DNA of 64,000 nucleotides from Paraherbaspirillum soli (GTDB lineage Bacteria; Pseudomonadota; Gammaproteobacteria; Burkholderiales; Burkholderiaceae_D). The position numbers were made by a program, and so were the translations under genes. How positions within the stretch are numbered: position 1 is the first letter of the stretch; each line of letters begins with the position of its first letter. The stretch spans positions 62,001 through 126,000 of the forward strand of contig NZ_JBHSMT010000012.1 of assembly GCF_042654985.1 (NCBI RefSeq). Direction: 5' to 3'. Positions 33,096 through 41,666 of this stretch are shown here, piece after piece. The notes beneath the pieces were generated by a model. The model did no database searches and was not told the origin of the DNA. It was given only the letters and a program-made list of their open reading frames with translations.

Positions 33096-34148
33096 ATGCA
33101 CCAAGGCGTTCTCTACGCATTCATGGCGGCGGCACTGTTTGGCGCCAGCACCCCTTTTGCCAAACTATTGATAGGCCAAGTGCCGCCGGTGATGCTGGCC
33201 GGCTTGCTGTATCTTGGCAGCGGTCTTGGCCTGTCGGTTTGGTACGGCGTGCGGCGACTTCAAGCGCATGACAAGCAAGCTGGCACCGGCCATTTGGTCG
33301 CCGCCGACCTGCCTTGGCTAGGCGCTGCGATTGTCAGCGGCGGAATTGCCGGTCCGATGTTGCTGATGTTCGGCTTGGCGCAAACACCGGCCTCGACTGC
33401 CTCGCTGCTGTTGAATATGGAAGGCGTCATGACTGCGCTGCTGGCGTGGTTCATCTTCAAGGAAAACTACGATCGGCGTATCGTGCTGGGGATGCTCGCC
33501 ATCATCTTGGCCGGCGTGCTGTTGTCGTGGCAGCAAATGCCGGAGTTCGGCGTGCCGTGGGGACCGCTGGCGATTGTCGCCGCCTGCCTGTGCTGGGCGA
33601 TCGACAACAACCTGACGCGCCGCATTTCGGCCAGCGATGCGGTCCAGATTGCGAGCATCAAGGGATTGGTGGCCGGCTCGGTCAATCTGGGATTGGCGCT
33701 GATGCTGGGAGCGCAACTGCCGGGCTTGCAAAAAATAATGGCGGCAGGACTGATCGGTTTTTGCGGTTATGGCGTCAGTCTGGTGCTGTTCGTGCTGGCC
33801 TTGCGGCATCTCGGCAGCGCCAGGACTGGCGCTTATTTCTCGATCGCGCCGTTTGTCGGCGCCGCGATTTCCCTGTTACTGCTGAACGACACTGTCGGCC
33901 TACTGTTCTGGCTCGCCGCGGCATTGATGGCGGTCGGTATCTGGCTGCACCTGACCGAGCGCCACGAGCACCCGCATACCCATCAGGAACTGGCCCACAC
34001 TCACAGCCATCGCCACGACCAGCACCATCAGCACGAGCATGACTTCGAATGGGACGGCAGCGAGCCGCATACCCACCAACATCGGCATCTGCCGATTACC
34101 CACAGTCATGCGCATTACCCTGACATCCACCATCAACACAGTCACTAA
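33096..34148 (+). CDS. EamA/DMT-family transporter with histidine-rich C-terminal tail
   Basis: Product of 350 residues. About ten membrane helices in two EamA repeats occupy 1-287: FMAAALFGASTPFAKLLIG starts the first and GPLAIVAACLCWAIDNNLTRR the second. The last 62 residues are a hydrophilic tail in which I count 23 His, mostly as HxH pairs, with acidic residues between. Such tails bind Zn, Ni or Co in many metal transporters and chaperones, so the cargo may be a metal complex (inference). It converges with fghA, with only 3 bp between the stop codons. Confidence 0.88.
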   Translation: MHQGVLYAFMAAALFGASTPFAKLLIGQVPPVMLAGLLYLGSGLGLSVWYGVRRLQAHDKQAGTGHLVAADLPWLGAAIVSGGIAGPMLLMFGLAQTPASTASLLLNMEGVMTALLAWFIFKENYDRRIVLGMLAIILAGVLLSWQQMPEFGVPWGPLAIVAACLCWAIDNNLTRRISASDAVQIASIKGLVAGSVNLGLALMLGAQLPGLQKIMAAGLIGFCGYGVSLVLFVLALRHLGSARTGAYFSIAPFVGAAISLLLLNDTVGLLFWLAAALMAVGIWLHLTERHEHPHTHQELAHTHSHRHDQHHQHEHDFEWDGSEPHTHQHRHLPITHSHAHYPDIHHQHSH

Positions 34149-34151
34149 GGA

Positions 34152-34997
34152 CTAATTCGCCGTCAGTATCCGATGGTGAAAAGCCAGATGATCCTCAATC
34201 ATGGTCGAGATGAAGTAATAGCCGTGGTCGTAGCCGGCGTGGCGGCGCAGGGTCAGCGGTTGTTGCGCCTGCGCGCAGGCGGCTTCGAAGCGTTCCGGCA
34301 TTAATTGCTCGGTCAGGAATTTATCGCCCAGGCCCTGATCGATCAATATCCCCTGCGGGAACGGCTGCTGCAGCCCCTGCATCAAGGCCGTTGCGTCGTA
34401 CTGCTGCCACGCGGCTTGATCCGCGCCCAGATAATTTCCGAAAGCCTTTTGCCCCCACGGGCAGTGGCTGGGTGCGGCGATCGGCGCAAACGCCGACACC
34501 GAATGAAAAATCGCCGGATTGCGCAAGGCCAGCACCAGCGCCCCATGGCCGCCCATCGAATGACCGAAAATACCGATGCGGTCGGGCTGCGCCGGGAACT
34601 GCTTCAAAATCGTTTGTCGCAGCTCGTGCAGCACGTACGAATACATCCGGAAATTCGAGGCCCACGGCGCTTGCGTCGCGTCCAGGTAAAACCCTGCGCC
34701 ATCGCCGAAATCCCAGCTATCGGCAACGCCGGCGATACCGGTGCCGCGCGGACTGGTATCCGGCGCCACCAGCATGATGCCGTGCTGCGCCGCGTAACGC
34801 TGGGCGCCGGCCTTGATCATGAAGGTTTCTTCGGTACAGGTCAGGCCGGCCAGATACATCAGCACCGGCACCGGCCCCAGCCGGGCTTGCGGCGGCTGGA
34901 ATACCGAAAACCGCATCGGCAAGCCGATTTCAGCCGATGCGTGCCGGTAAAAACCTTGTATGCCGCCAAAGCAGGCATGTTCGCTGATGAGCTCCAT
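34152..34997 (-). CDS. fghA: S-formylglutathione hydrolase
   Basis: Product of 281 residues, esterase D family. Conserved segments: LTCTEETFMIKAGAQRYAAQ, PDTSPRG, the nucleophile elbow GHSMGGHGAL with the catalytic Ser near 148, DQGLGDKFL with the Asp, and GYDHGYYFI with the His. It hydrolyses S-formylglutathione to formate and glutathione, the second step of glutathione-dependent formaldehyde detoxification. It lies downstream of frmA on the same strand, but a 115-bp REP doublet sits between them, so the two may not share one simple transcript. Confidence 0.95.
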   Translation of the reverse strand: MELISEHACFGGIQGFYRHASAEIGLPMRFSVFQPPQARLGPVPVLMYLAGLTCTEETFMIKAGAQRYAAQHGIMLVAPDTSPRGTGIAGVADSWDFGDGAGFYLDATQAPWASNFRMYSYVLHELRQTILKQFPAQPDRIGIFGHSMGGHGALVLALRNPAIFHSVSAFAPIAAPSHCPWGQKAFGNYLGADQAAWQQYDATALMQGLQQPFPQGILIDQGLGDKFLTEQLMPERFEAACAQAQQPLTLRRHAGYDHGYYFISTMIEDHLAFHHRILTAN

Positions 34998-35033
34998 ATG
35001 CGTCCCGATAATCCTGTTGACTAAAAATACGGC

Positions 35034-35148
35034 GTAGGTCGGAAAAGCGCAGCGCCTTCCGACGTGCCTCCAGCCGCTAAAAAAACCACGGGCCTGACCG
35101 GCTGATGCAATTCACGCCGTCGGAAGACGCTACGCTTTTCCGACCTAC
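35034..35148. repeat. REP doublet with GTAG feet, copy C
   Basis: The left REP is GTAG plus the stem GTCGGAA/TTCCGAC with loop AAGCGCAGCGCC. The right REP is inverted, with GTAG and the same stem on the opposite strand. Compared with copy A (GGCGGAA/TTCCGCC), the stem change T-A for G-C is compensated on both sides. It is located between frmA and fghA. Confidence 0.75.
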
Positions 35149-35165
35149 CGAATTGGCACTGTCCG

Positions 35166-36272
35166 TCAATAAATAACCACCGAGCGAATCGACTCGCCGC
35201 TCTTCATCAGATCGAAGCCTTCGTTGATCCGGTCCAGTGGCAAACGATGGGTGATCAGGTCGTCGATATTCAGTTTGCCGTCCATGTACCAGTCGACGAT
35301 TTTCGGGACGTCGGTACGGCCGCGGGCGCCGCCGAATGCCGAACCTTTCCAGACCCGGCCGGTCACCAGCTGGAACGGCCGGGTGCTGATTTCCTGACCG
35401 GCGGCGGCCACCCCGATCACGATAGACTGGCCCCAGCCCTTATGGCAGCACTCCAGCGCCTGGCGCATGGTGGTGGTGTTGCCGATGCATTCAAAACTAT
35501 AGTCGGCGCCGCCATCGGTCAGGCCGATGATGGCATCGACCACGTTTTCGACGTCGTTCGGGTTGATGAAATGGGTCATGCCGAATTTGCGCGCCATCTG
35601 CTCGCGCGCCGGGTTGATGTCGATGCCGATGATCTTGTCGGCGCCGACCATGCGCGCCGCCTGGATCACGTTCAAGCCGATGCCGCCGAGACCGAACACC
35701 ACCACATTGGCGCCGGCTTCCACCTGGGCGGTGAACAGCACCGCGCCGACCCCGGTGGTGACGCCGCAGCCGATGTAGCAGACCTTGTCGAACGGCGCAT
35801 CTTCGCGGATCTTGGCCAGCGCGATTTCCGGCACCACGATGTAATTGGAAAAGGTCGATGTGCCCATGTAATGAAAAATCGGCTTGCCGTCTATCGAAAA
35901 GCGGCTAGTTGCATCCGGCATCAAGCCGCGTCCCTGAGTCGAGCGGATCGATTGGCACAGATTGGTTTTTTGCGACAGGCAGAATTTGCATTGACGGCAT
36001 TCCGGCGTGTACAGCGGGATCACATGATCGTCTTTCTTCAGGCTTTTGACGTCGGGGCCGACATCGACCACGATGCCGGCGCCCTCATGGCCCAGGATCG
36101 ACGGAAAAATACCTTCCGGGTCGGCTCCGGACAGAGTGTAATAATCGGTGTGGCAAATCCCGGTGGCCTTGATTTCAACCAGCACTTCACCGGCCCGCGG
36201 GCCGCCCAACTCGACTTCCTCGATGGTCAATGGCTGACCGGCTTTCCATGCGATAGCTGCTTTGGTTTTCAT
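35166..36272 (-). CDS. frmA: S-(hydroxymethyl)glutathione dehydrogenase, class III alcohol dehydrogenase
   Basis: Product of 368 residues, zinc-dependent medium-chain dehydrogenase. Catalytic zinc ligands are in [13 protein letters not shown] and [12 protein letters not shown]. The four structural-zinc cysteines are in [15 protein letters not shown]. The NAD-binding motif is [20 protein letters not shown]. The class III marker residues and the C-terminus [10 protein letters not shown] fit FrmA/AdhC well. It oxidises the formaldehyde-glutathione adduct to S-formylglutathione, the substrate of FghA encoded next. It follows radA on the same strand with 36 bp between. Confidence 0.95.
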   Translation of the reverse strand: MKTKAAIAWKAGQPLTIEEVELGGPRAGEVLVEIKATGICHTDYYTLSGADPEGIFPSILGHEGAGIVVDVGPDVKSLKKDDHVIPLYTPECRQCKFCLSQKTNLCQSIRSTQGRGLMPDATSRFSIDGKPIFHYMGTSTFSNYIVVPEIALAKIREDAPFDKVCYIGCGVTTGVGAVLFTAQVEAGANVVVFGLGGIGLNVIQAARMVGADKIIGIDINPAREQMARKFGMTHFINPNDVENVVDAIIGLTDGGADYSFECIGNTTTMRQALECCHKGWGQSIVIGVAAAGQEISTRPFQLVTGRVWKGSAFGGARGRTDVPKIVDWYMDGKLNIDDLITHRLPLDRINEGFDLMKSGESIRSVVIY

Positions 36273-36308
36273 TTTTTTGTCCTTTTATTTAAACAAGCCA
36301 CGGTGGCC

Positions 36309-37679
36309 CTATTCGGCCTCGCGTATTTTAGTCAAAGCATCGTCGATGCGCTCCACCGCCAGCACGGTCAAACCTTCGATCTTTTGTTTGGGCGCATTCG
36401 ATTTCGGGATCATCGCAATCGAAAACCCCAGTTTGGCCGCTTCGCGCAAACGTTCCTGACCACGCGGCGCAGGGCGGATTTCACCGGCCAGACCGACTTC
36501 CCCGAACACCACCAAGCCGCGCGGCAGCGGCCGGTTGCGCATCGACGAATGGATCGCCAGCAGCACCGCCAGATCGGCCGCCGGCTCGGTGATCTTGACG
36601 CCGCCGACCGCATTGATAAACACATCCTGGTCGAAAGCAGCAATCCCGGCATGCCGATGCAGCACCGCCAGCAGCATTGCCAGGCGGTTCTGCTCCAGAC
36701 CGACCGACAAGCGGCGTGCGTTCGGCACATGCGAGGCATCGACCAGCGCCTGGATTTCGACCAGCAACGGCCGCGTGCCTTCTTGTGTCACCATCACGCA
36801 GGAACCCGGCACCTGGTTGTCATGCTGCGACAAGAACAGCGCGGATGGATTCGATACGCCCTTCAAGCCTTTTTCGGTCATCGCAAAAACGCCCAGTTCA
36901 TTGACGGCGCCGAAGCGGTTTTTAAACGCCCGCACCAGGCGGAAACTGGAATGGGTATCGCCTTCGAAATACAACACGGTATCGACGATATGCTCCAGCA
37001 CGCGCGGCCCGGCCAGCGCCCCTTCCTTGGTCACGTGGCCGACCATGATGATGGTGATGCCCGACTGCTTGGCCACCCGGGTCAATTGCGCCGCGCACTC
37101 GCGCACCTGCGCCACCGATCCCGGGGCCGAACTGAGCGCATCGGAATACACGGTCTGGATCGAGTCGATGACCGCCACTTCGGGCTTGTGTTCGACCAGT
37201 GTGTTGAGAATTTTTTCGAGCTGGATTTCAGCTTGCAGCTTCAGATCCTTGGCATCGACTGCCAGCCGTTTGGCGCGCAATGCAATTTGCGCCCCGGATT
37301 CTTCGCCGCTGACGTACAGGACTTTTTTTACCTGCGACAGATTGGCCAGCGCCTGCAACAACAGCGTCGACTTGCCGATCCCAGGATCGCCGCCGATCAG
37401 CACCACCCCGCCCGCGACCAGTCCGCCGCCCAGCACCCGGTCGAACTCCTCGATCCCGGTACCGAAGCGCGGCACGTCGATCGCCTCGATATCGGCCAAG
37501 GTCATCACCGGCGCGGTCTGCGCCAGCCCCTGATGCTGATTCGAAAAGCGATTGCCGACCGCCTCCACGAGGGTTTCCACCAGCGTATTCCACTGCCCGC
37601 AGGACGGACATTGCCCAGTCCACTTATTAGCGACGCCGCCGCATTCGGTACAGGTGTAATTGGTTTTAGCTTTGGCCAT
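36309..37679 (-). CDS. radA: DNA repair protein RadA
   Basis: Product of 456 residues from ATG 37679; the open frame further upstream is spurious. The N-terminal zinc finger is CTECGGVANKWTGQCPSCGQW. The RecA-like ATPase has Walker A GGDPGIGKST near 96. The RadA-specific KNRFG motif follows (RAFKNRFGAVNELG), then a C-terminal Lon-like domain near 290-440 (SVGLEQNRLAMLLAVLHRHAG). RadA promotes branch migration in recombination. It is placed after alr on the same strand, separated by a repeat-filled gap of about 450 bp. Confidence 0.96.
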   Translation of the reverse strand: MAKAKTNYTCTECGGVANKWTGQCPSCGQWNTLVETLVEAVGNRFSNQHQGLAQTAPVMTLADIEAIDVPRFGTGIEEFDRVLGGGLVAGGVVLIGGDPGIGKSTLLLQALANLSQVKKVLYVSGEESGAQIALRAKRLAVDAKDLKLQAEIQLEKILNTLVEHKPEVAVIDSIQTVYSDALSSAPGSVAQVRECAAQLTRVAKQSGITIIMVGHVTKEGALAGPRVLEHIVDTVLYFEGDTHSSFRLVRAFKNRFGAVNELGVFAMTEKGLKGVSNPSALFLSQHDNQVPGSCVMVTQEGTRPLLVEIQALVDASHVPNARRLSVGLEQNRLAMLLAVLHRHAGIAAFDQDVFINAVGGVKITEPAADLAVLLAIHSSMRNRPLPRGLVVFGEVGLAGEIRPAPRGQERLREAAKLGFSIAMIPKSNAPKQKIEGLTVLAVERIDDALTKIREAE

Positions 37680-37777
37680 TCGGTTCAACAATCTATTTAG
37701 TGAAAAACATGAAACAAAATTTGGGTTGCAGTTGCAGTTGCAGTTGATTTTGACCTGCATTCCGCATTGGGACGCTG

Positions 37778-37957
37778 CCAAATGTGGCGGCTGTCAGTCG
37801 GGAATTGTGGGAAGACATGTTTGAGCGTAGCGAGTTTGTCTTCACACCCGACTGATAGACGACACATTTGGGGACCCGACCAAAGGGAGGGCAGTGGCTT
37901 GCGGTCGCCTTTTGTTTGCTTACTTTATTTTGGCGAAGCGAAGCAAAATAAAGTAAG
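37778..37957. repeat. Composite inverted repeats upstream of radA
   Basis: Two nested structures are seen. First, 37778-37871: CCAAATGTG, CAGTCGGG and GAAGACA pair in order with TGTCTTC, CCCGACTG and CACATTTGG, with the loop containing TTTGAGCGTAGCGAG. Second, 37919-37957: CTTACTTTATTTTG pairs perfectly with CAAAATAAAGTAAG. No gene is present. I recall similar CTTACTTT...AAAGTAAG units as common interspersed intergenic sequence in proteobacteria. Confidence 0.7.
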
Positions 37958-38037
37958 TCGCCGTCAGGGCGAAAAGCTGAGATCGTCAAAACCAAAACAG
38001 CTAAAAACAACCCTCGGCGCTCCGTGGCCCGTTAAAA

Positions 38038-38089
38038 GGGGTCAGAGTAATTTACGGCGATAAGACAGCCGTAAAAAAACTCTGACCCC
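38038..38089. repeat. GGGGTCAGAGT inverted repeat downstream of alr
   Basis: GGGGTCAGAGT and TTTACGGC pair perfectly with GCCGTAAA and ACTCTGACCCC across a 9-nt loop. This unit type is a frequent interspersed palindrome in beta- and gammaproteobacteria. On the minus strand it lies 35 bp after the alr stop and could end that transcript. Confidence 0.75.
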
Positions 38090-38124
38090 ATTTAACTCGT
38101 TGATTGGCGGAGCAGCCGCCAGCC

Positions 38125-39213
38125 CTATCCCCCCACCTCCACCACCCGCACCCGCGCCGCTAACGCACACATCAACTCATACCCAATCGTCCCCGCAGCA
38201 TGCGCCACCTCATCAATCGGCAACCCCTCCCCCCACAAAGTGACCTTACTCCCTACCCCAGCCCCCGCCACCTGCGTCAAATCAACCGAAAACATATCCA
38301 TCGAAACCCGCCCGACAATCCCGCAACGCACCCCATCGACCAGCACCGGTCCGCCATTCGGCGCATGCCGCGGATAACCGTCGGCATAACCGCAAGCCAC
38401 CACGCCGATCGTCATCGGCCCGGCCGCCACAAAGCGGCTACCGTAACCGACCGTCTCGCCGGCCTCGATGCGTTGAATGCCGATGATCTCGCTGGTCAGC
38501 GTCATCGCCGGTTTCAAGCCGAAAGTCTCGGCGCTTGCGGCACCCGGCGTGGCGCCGTACAACATGATGCCGGGCCGGATCCAGTCGGCGCGCAATTCAG
38601 GATGCATCAGATCGGCAGCAGAATTGGCGACGCTGCGCTCGCCAGGCAAGCCAGCCGCGCCTTGCTCGAAACGCTGCATCTGTTGCAGCAATGGCAAGCC
38701 AGGGTTGAGCGGATCGTCGGCATTGGCAAAATGCGTCATCAGACTGATGTTGCGCACCGCCGGGATCGCACGCAGGCGGGCGTAGGCGGCGCGATACGCA
38801 TCCGGTTTGAAGCCTAGCCGGTTCATGCCGCTATTCATTTTCAAATGGATGTCCAGCGTTGGGTCCGAACCGAGGCCTGCCCGCTCAAGCAACGCAATCT
38901 GTTCGACGCAATGCACCGTGAACTCAAGCCGTGCCTGCACCACGGTTGCCAGATCAGCACCATCGAAGACGCCCTCCAGCAGCAAGATCGGCTTGCGCCA
39001 GCCCAGTTCGCGCAGGCGCAACGCATATTCCGGCTCGACCAAGGCCAGACCGTCGGCCTCGGCAAAGCCGCGCATGCCGCGTTCCAGGCCATGACCGTAT
39101 GCGTTTGCCTTGAGCACCGCCCATACTTTTGCGTTTGGCGCATGGGATTTGGCTACACGCAAGTTGTGTTTTAACGCCGAAATATCAATGGTCGCGACGA
39201 TTGGTCTGGGCAT
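38125..39213 (-). CDS. alr: Alanine racemase
   Basis: Product of 362 residues, fold type III PLP enzyme. The PLP lysine lies in VWAVLKANAYGHG near residue 34. The barrel continues with HLKMNSGMNRLGF, the C-terminal domain starts near 235, and the catalytic Tyr is in VGYGSRFVA. Motifs DGYPRHAPNGGPVLVDG and GRVSMDMFSVDLT are typical. It interconverts L- and D-alanine for peptidoglycan. It is divergent from lplT (gap about 160 bp) and upstream of radA. Confidence 0.96.
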   Translation of the reverse strand: MPRPIVATIDISALKHNLRVAKSHAPNAKVWAVLKANAYGHGLERGMRGFAEADGLALVEPEYALRLRELGWRKPILLLEGVFDGADLATVVQARLEFTVHCVEQIALLERAGLGSDPTLDIHLKMNSGMNRLGFKPDAYRAAYARLRAIPAVRNISLMTHFANADDPLNPGLPLLQQMQRFEQGAAGLPGERSVANSAADLMHPELRADWIRPGIMLYGATPGAASAETFGLKPAMTLTSEIIGIQRIEAGETVGYGSRFVAAGPMTIGVVACGYADGYPRHAPNGGPVLVDGVRCGIVGRVSMDMFSVDLTQVAGAGVGSKVTLWGEGLPIDEVAHAAGTIGYELMCALAARVRVVEVGG

Positions 39214-39370
39214 GAATGAAGGCTCTGGCAGGTATTTTTATTAGAAGGGAAGCATTTTACTGGATGAATTACAGCGTCTGGATAATTCCTTCCAATGCTC
39301 ATCCATAATCACGGGAGTGTCATATTTTCATGGTATAAAGCAGGCCGGAGACACATTGTTACATTCTAAG

Positions 39371-40639
39371 ATGCGAATGAATCGCGGTTTTTATACCATC
39401 ATGGCGGCGCAGTTTTTTTCCTCGCTGGCCGATAACGCCCTGCTTATAGCGGCGATTGCATTGCTGGCTGAAATTGCGTCGCCGGCCTGGATGACGCCTT
39501 TGCTCAAGCTGTTTTTTGTATTGTCTTACGTGCTGTTGGCAGCTTTTGTCGGTGCTTTTGCCGATTCGCTGCCGAAAGGCCGCGTGATGTTCATTACCAA
39601 CATGATCAAGATTTTCGGCTGCCTGATGATGTTCGTTAATGTCCATCCGCTGATAGCCTATGGCATCGTCGGCTTCGGCGCGGCAGCGTATTCACCGGCC
39701 AAGTACGGCATCCTGACCGAGTTGCTGCCAGCCGAAAAACTGGTCGCCGCCAACGGCTGGATCGAAGGCTTGACCATGGCGTCCATCATTCTCGGCACGG
39801 TTCTGGGCGGCGCATTGGTCAACCCGCAAGTCACCTCGGTCCTGCTGCAATTGCAGGTGCCGGTGCTCAAATGGAGTTTGCATACCCCTACCCATGCGGC
39901 CTTGAGCGTGATTGGAGCGCTGTATCTGGCCGCCACCATTTTCAATCTTAAAATCCCAGATACCGGTGCCCGCTACGCCCACCAGGAGCGCAATCCGGCC
40001 AAGCTGGTCACTGATTTCGCCAACTGCTGCGCGATTTTATGGAAAGACAAGCTGGGCCAGATTTCACTGGCGGTCACCACGCTATTCTGGGGAGCCGGCG
40101 CGACGCTGCAATTTATCGTGCTGAAGTGGGCCGAGAAATCGCTCAATATGCCGCTCGACAAAGCCGCCATCCTGCAAGGCATCGTGGCATTCGGCGTCGC
40201 GCTTGGAGCGATTACCGCAGCCCGCATCATCCCGCTGAAAAAATCGCTGTCGGTGATGCCCATGGGGATTGTGATGGGGATCGTCGTCATGTTGATGACG
40301 GTGGTGCATTCGGTCTGGACCGCCTATCCGCTGCTGATTATCATCGGCGCGCTGTCCGGGTATTTTGTGGTGCCGATGAATGCGCTGCTACAGCATCGCG
40401 GTCATGTGCTGATGAGCGCAGGCCACTCGATTGCGGTGCAAAATTTCAACGAGAACCTGTCCATTTTGACCATGCTGGTGCTGTATGCAGGGATGATCAA
40501 AATGGATCTGGATGTGAACGTGGTGATCTTCATGTTCGGGCTGTTTGTCGCCGGCATCATGTTTTTCATCATGCGTTGGCATGCGGCCAATCAGCGCGAA
40601 CATGATTCGCTGGCGTTGATTGGTGAAGCCAAGCATTGA
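39371..40639 (+). CDS. lplT: Lysophospholipid transporter LplT (MFS)
   Basis: Product of about 422 residues (ATG 39371 or 39377; the frame opens at 39317). There are twelve hydrophobic helices. LplT-type motifs: MNRGFYTIMAAQFFSSLADN at the start, FADSLPKGRVMFITN between helices 2 and 3, GFGAAAYSPAKYGILTELLP, and NAWIEG-like LVAANGWIEGLTMAS. It flips lysophospholipids into the cell, where an acyltransferase repairs them; in some genomes that enzyme (Aas) is fused or adjacent, but not here. Divergent from alr, as in other Burkholderiales. Confidence 0.92.
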   Translation: MRMNRGFYTIMAAQFFSSLADNALLIAAIALLAEIASPAWMTPLLKLFFVLSYVLLAAFVGAFADSLPKGRVMFITNMIKIFGCLMMFVNVHPLIAYGIVGFGAAAYSPAKYGILTELLPAEKLVAANGWIEGLTMASIILGTVLGGALVNPQVTSVLLQLQVPVLKWSLHTPTHAALSVIGALYLAATIFNLKIPDTGARYAHQERNPAKLVTDFANCCAILWKDKLGQISLAVTTLFWGAGATLQFIVLKWAEKSLNMPLDKAAILQGIVAFGVALGAITAARIIPLKKSLSVMPMGIVMGIVVMLMTVVHSVWTAYPLLIIIGALSGYFVVPMNALLQHRGHVLMSAGHSIAVQNFNENLSILTMLVLYAGMIKMDLDVNVVIFMFGLFVAGIMFFIMRWHAANQREHDSLALIGEAKH

Positions 40640-40676
40640 GCTTTATCAGCCCCGTAAGCCGTGGGCCGCGGCGAAA

Positions 40677-41666
40677 TCAACTGGATTTCGCTGCCGCCAC
40701 GCGGCGCTGTTCGGCAGCCCGCTGTCCCCAGTCGTCCGGCACCACAAATCCCCTGCAAGTTTCAAGTCCATAGCCATCCTGCGGACGCAAGGTCGCCAAC
40801 ATCACCGGCGACTCGTCCGCGCTGAAGTGCTGCAGCAAAATTTGCCGGACTTGCATCGCGCTGAACGACTGCTCCAATGGAATTTTTGCCGGCGCCAGCC
40901 AACGTTGGCGCGTCAACAACACATATGTTGCGGCATCGTCCAGCGGCACGGTCGACAAGCCGCACCAATAACCGCGGCAAGCGTTGGCGGAGACTCCCAA
41001 TACAGCGGGCAGTGCCAAGTGATCGTTCTGATAAAACAGCCACCCTTTCACCAGCGCCTGCGCGGATGCGATCCCTTGTTCCAGATGGGGTTGTGCAGCG
41101 GGATGCTGCGACAACGCCAGTTGGCGATGCAAAATCTTTTGCATTTTTGCACCTAGCGAATCTGCCAGGTTGGGGCCGAGAAAATCTTCCGCCTGACGGC
41201 TGTCGTCGCTGGTTTCAAGCAGGTAAAACTTGGTGGCGAACTCCCAGTGCACCAACTCTCCGTTCAAACGCAATAAAAAATCGAATTCGCCGATGGTGTC
41301 GTTTTTGCTGGCCCTGACTTGCACGCTGTGCGCTACCAGCAACTGTCGCTGCTGGAAGTAAAACGCCATCAGTTTTTCTGCGTACAGCCCGAGCCGGGCC
41401 GACGGCAAGCTGCCGATATAGTTGTGCAATTGCTGCAATTGCTCCGGCTCGCTCTCCAGCGAGGCCAGCCATGCCGCCAAATTCCGGTCGGCGTAAGTGG
41501 CGATCTTGCCTTGCCACTGCGGCGCTTGCGCATCCAGCAGGTCAGGCGCATCCAGCAACCAGGCCAAGGCCCGAACATGCGGATCGTTGAGATGGTTCCA
41601 GCGCTGATGAAACTGGGCCTGGAATTCAGCTGAATCTGGGCTGATATCACTCACCGGGGTTGGCAT
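40677..41666 (-). CDS. DUF1853 family protein (possible PD-(D/E)XK-like fold)
   Basis: Product of 329 residues. The N-terminal FHQRWNHLNDPHVRALAWLLDAPDLL and the block RLGLYAEKLMAFYFQ are what I associate with DUF1853. The centre reads NDTIGEFDFLLRLNGELVHW followed by EFATKFY; the spaced Asp, Glu and Lys resemble a restriction-nuclease-like active site, although the E-to-K spacing is not the classical ExK. No signal peptide. The start overlaps the uracil-DNA glycosylase gene by 20 bp, and the genes rimI and tsaB precede, so it may share a transcript with DNA and translation fidelity genes. Its function is unknown. Confidence 0.82.
   Translation of the reverse strand: MPTPVSDISPDSAEFQAQFHQRWNHLNDPHVRALAWLLDAPDLLDAQAPQWQGKIATYADRNLAAWLASLESEPEQLQQLHNYIGSLPSARLGLYAEKLMAFYFQQRQLLVAHSVQVRASKNDTIGEFDFLLRLNGELVHWEFATKFYLLETSDDSRQAEDFLGPNLADSLGAKMQKILHRQLALSQHPAAQPHLEQGIASAQALVKGWLFYQNDHLALPAVLGVSANACRGYWCGLSTVPLDDAATYVLLTRQRWLAPAKIPLEQSFSAMQVRQILLQHFSADESPVMLATLRPQDGYGLETCRGFVVPDDWGQRAAEQRRVAAAKSS

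Noticed and set aside
35247..37700. Plus-strand frame of 817 codons
   Set aside because: It is the antisense shadow of frmA and radA; composition is His/Asp/Gln-rich as expected for an antisense frame of a GC-rich gene.
37767..38063. Small ORF in the alr-radA gap
   Set aside because: It is made of the inverted repeats themselves, lacks a ribosome site and has no protein-like composition.
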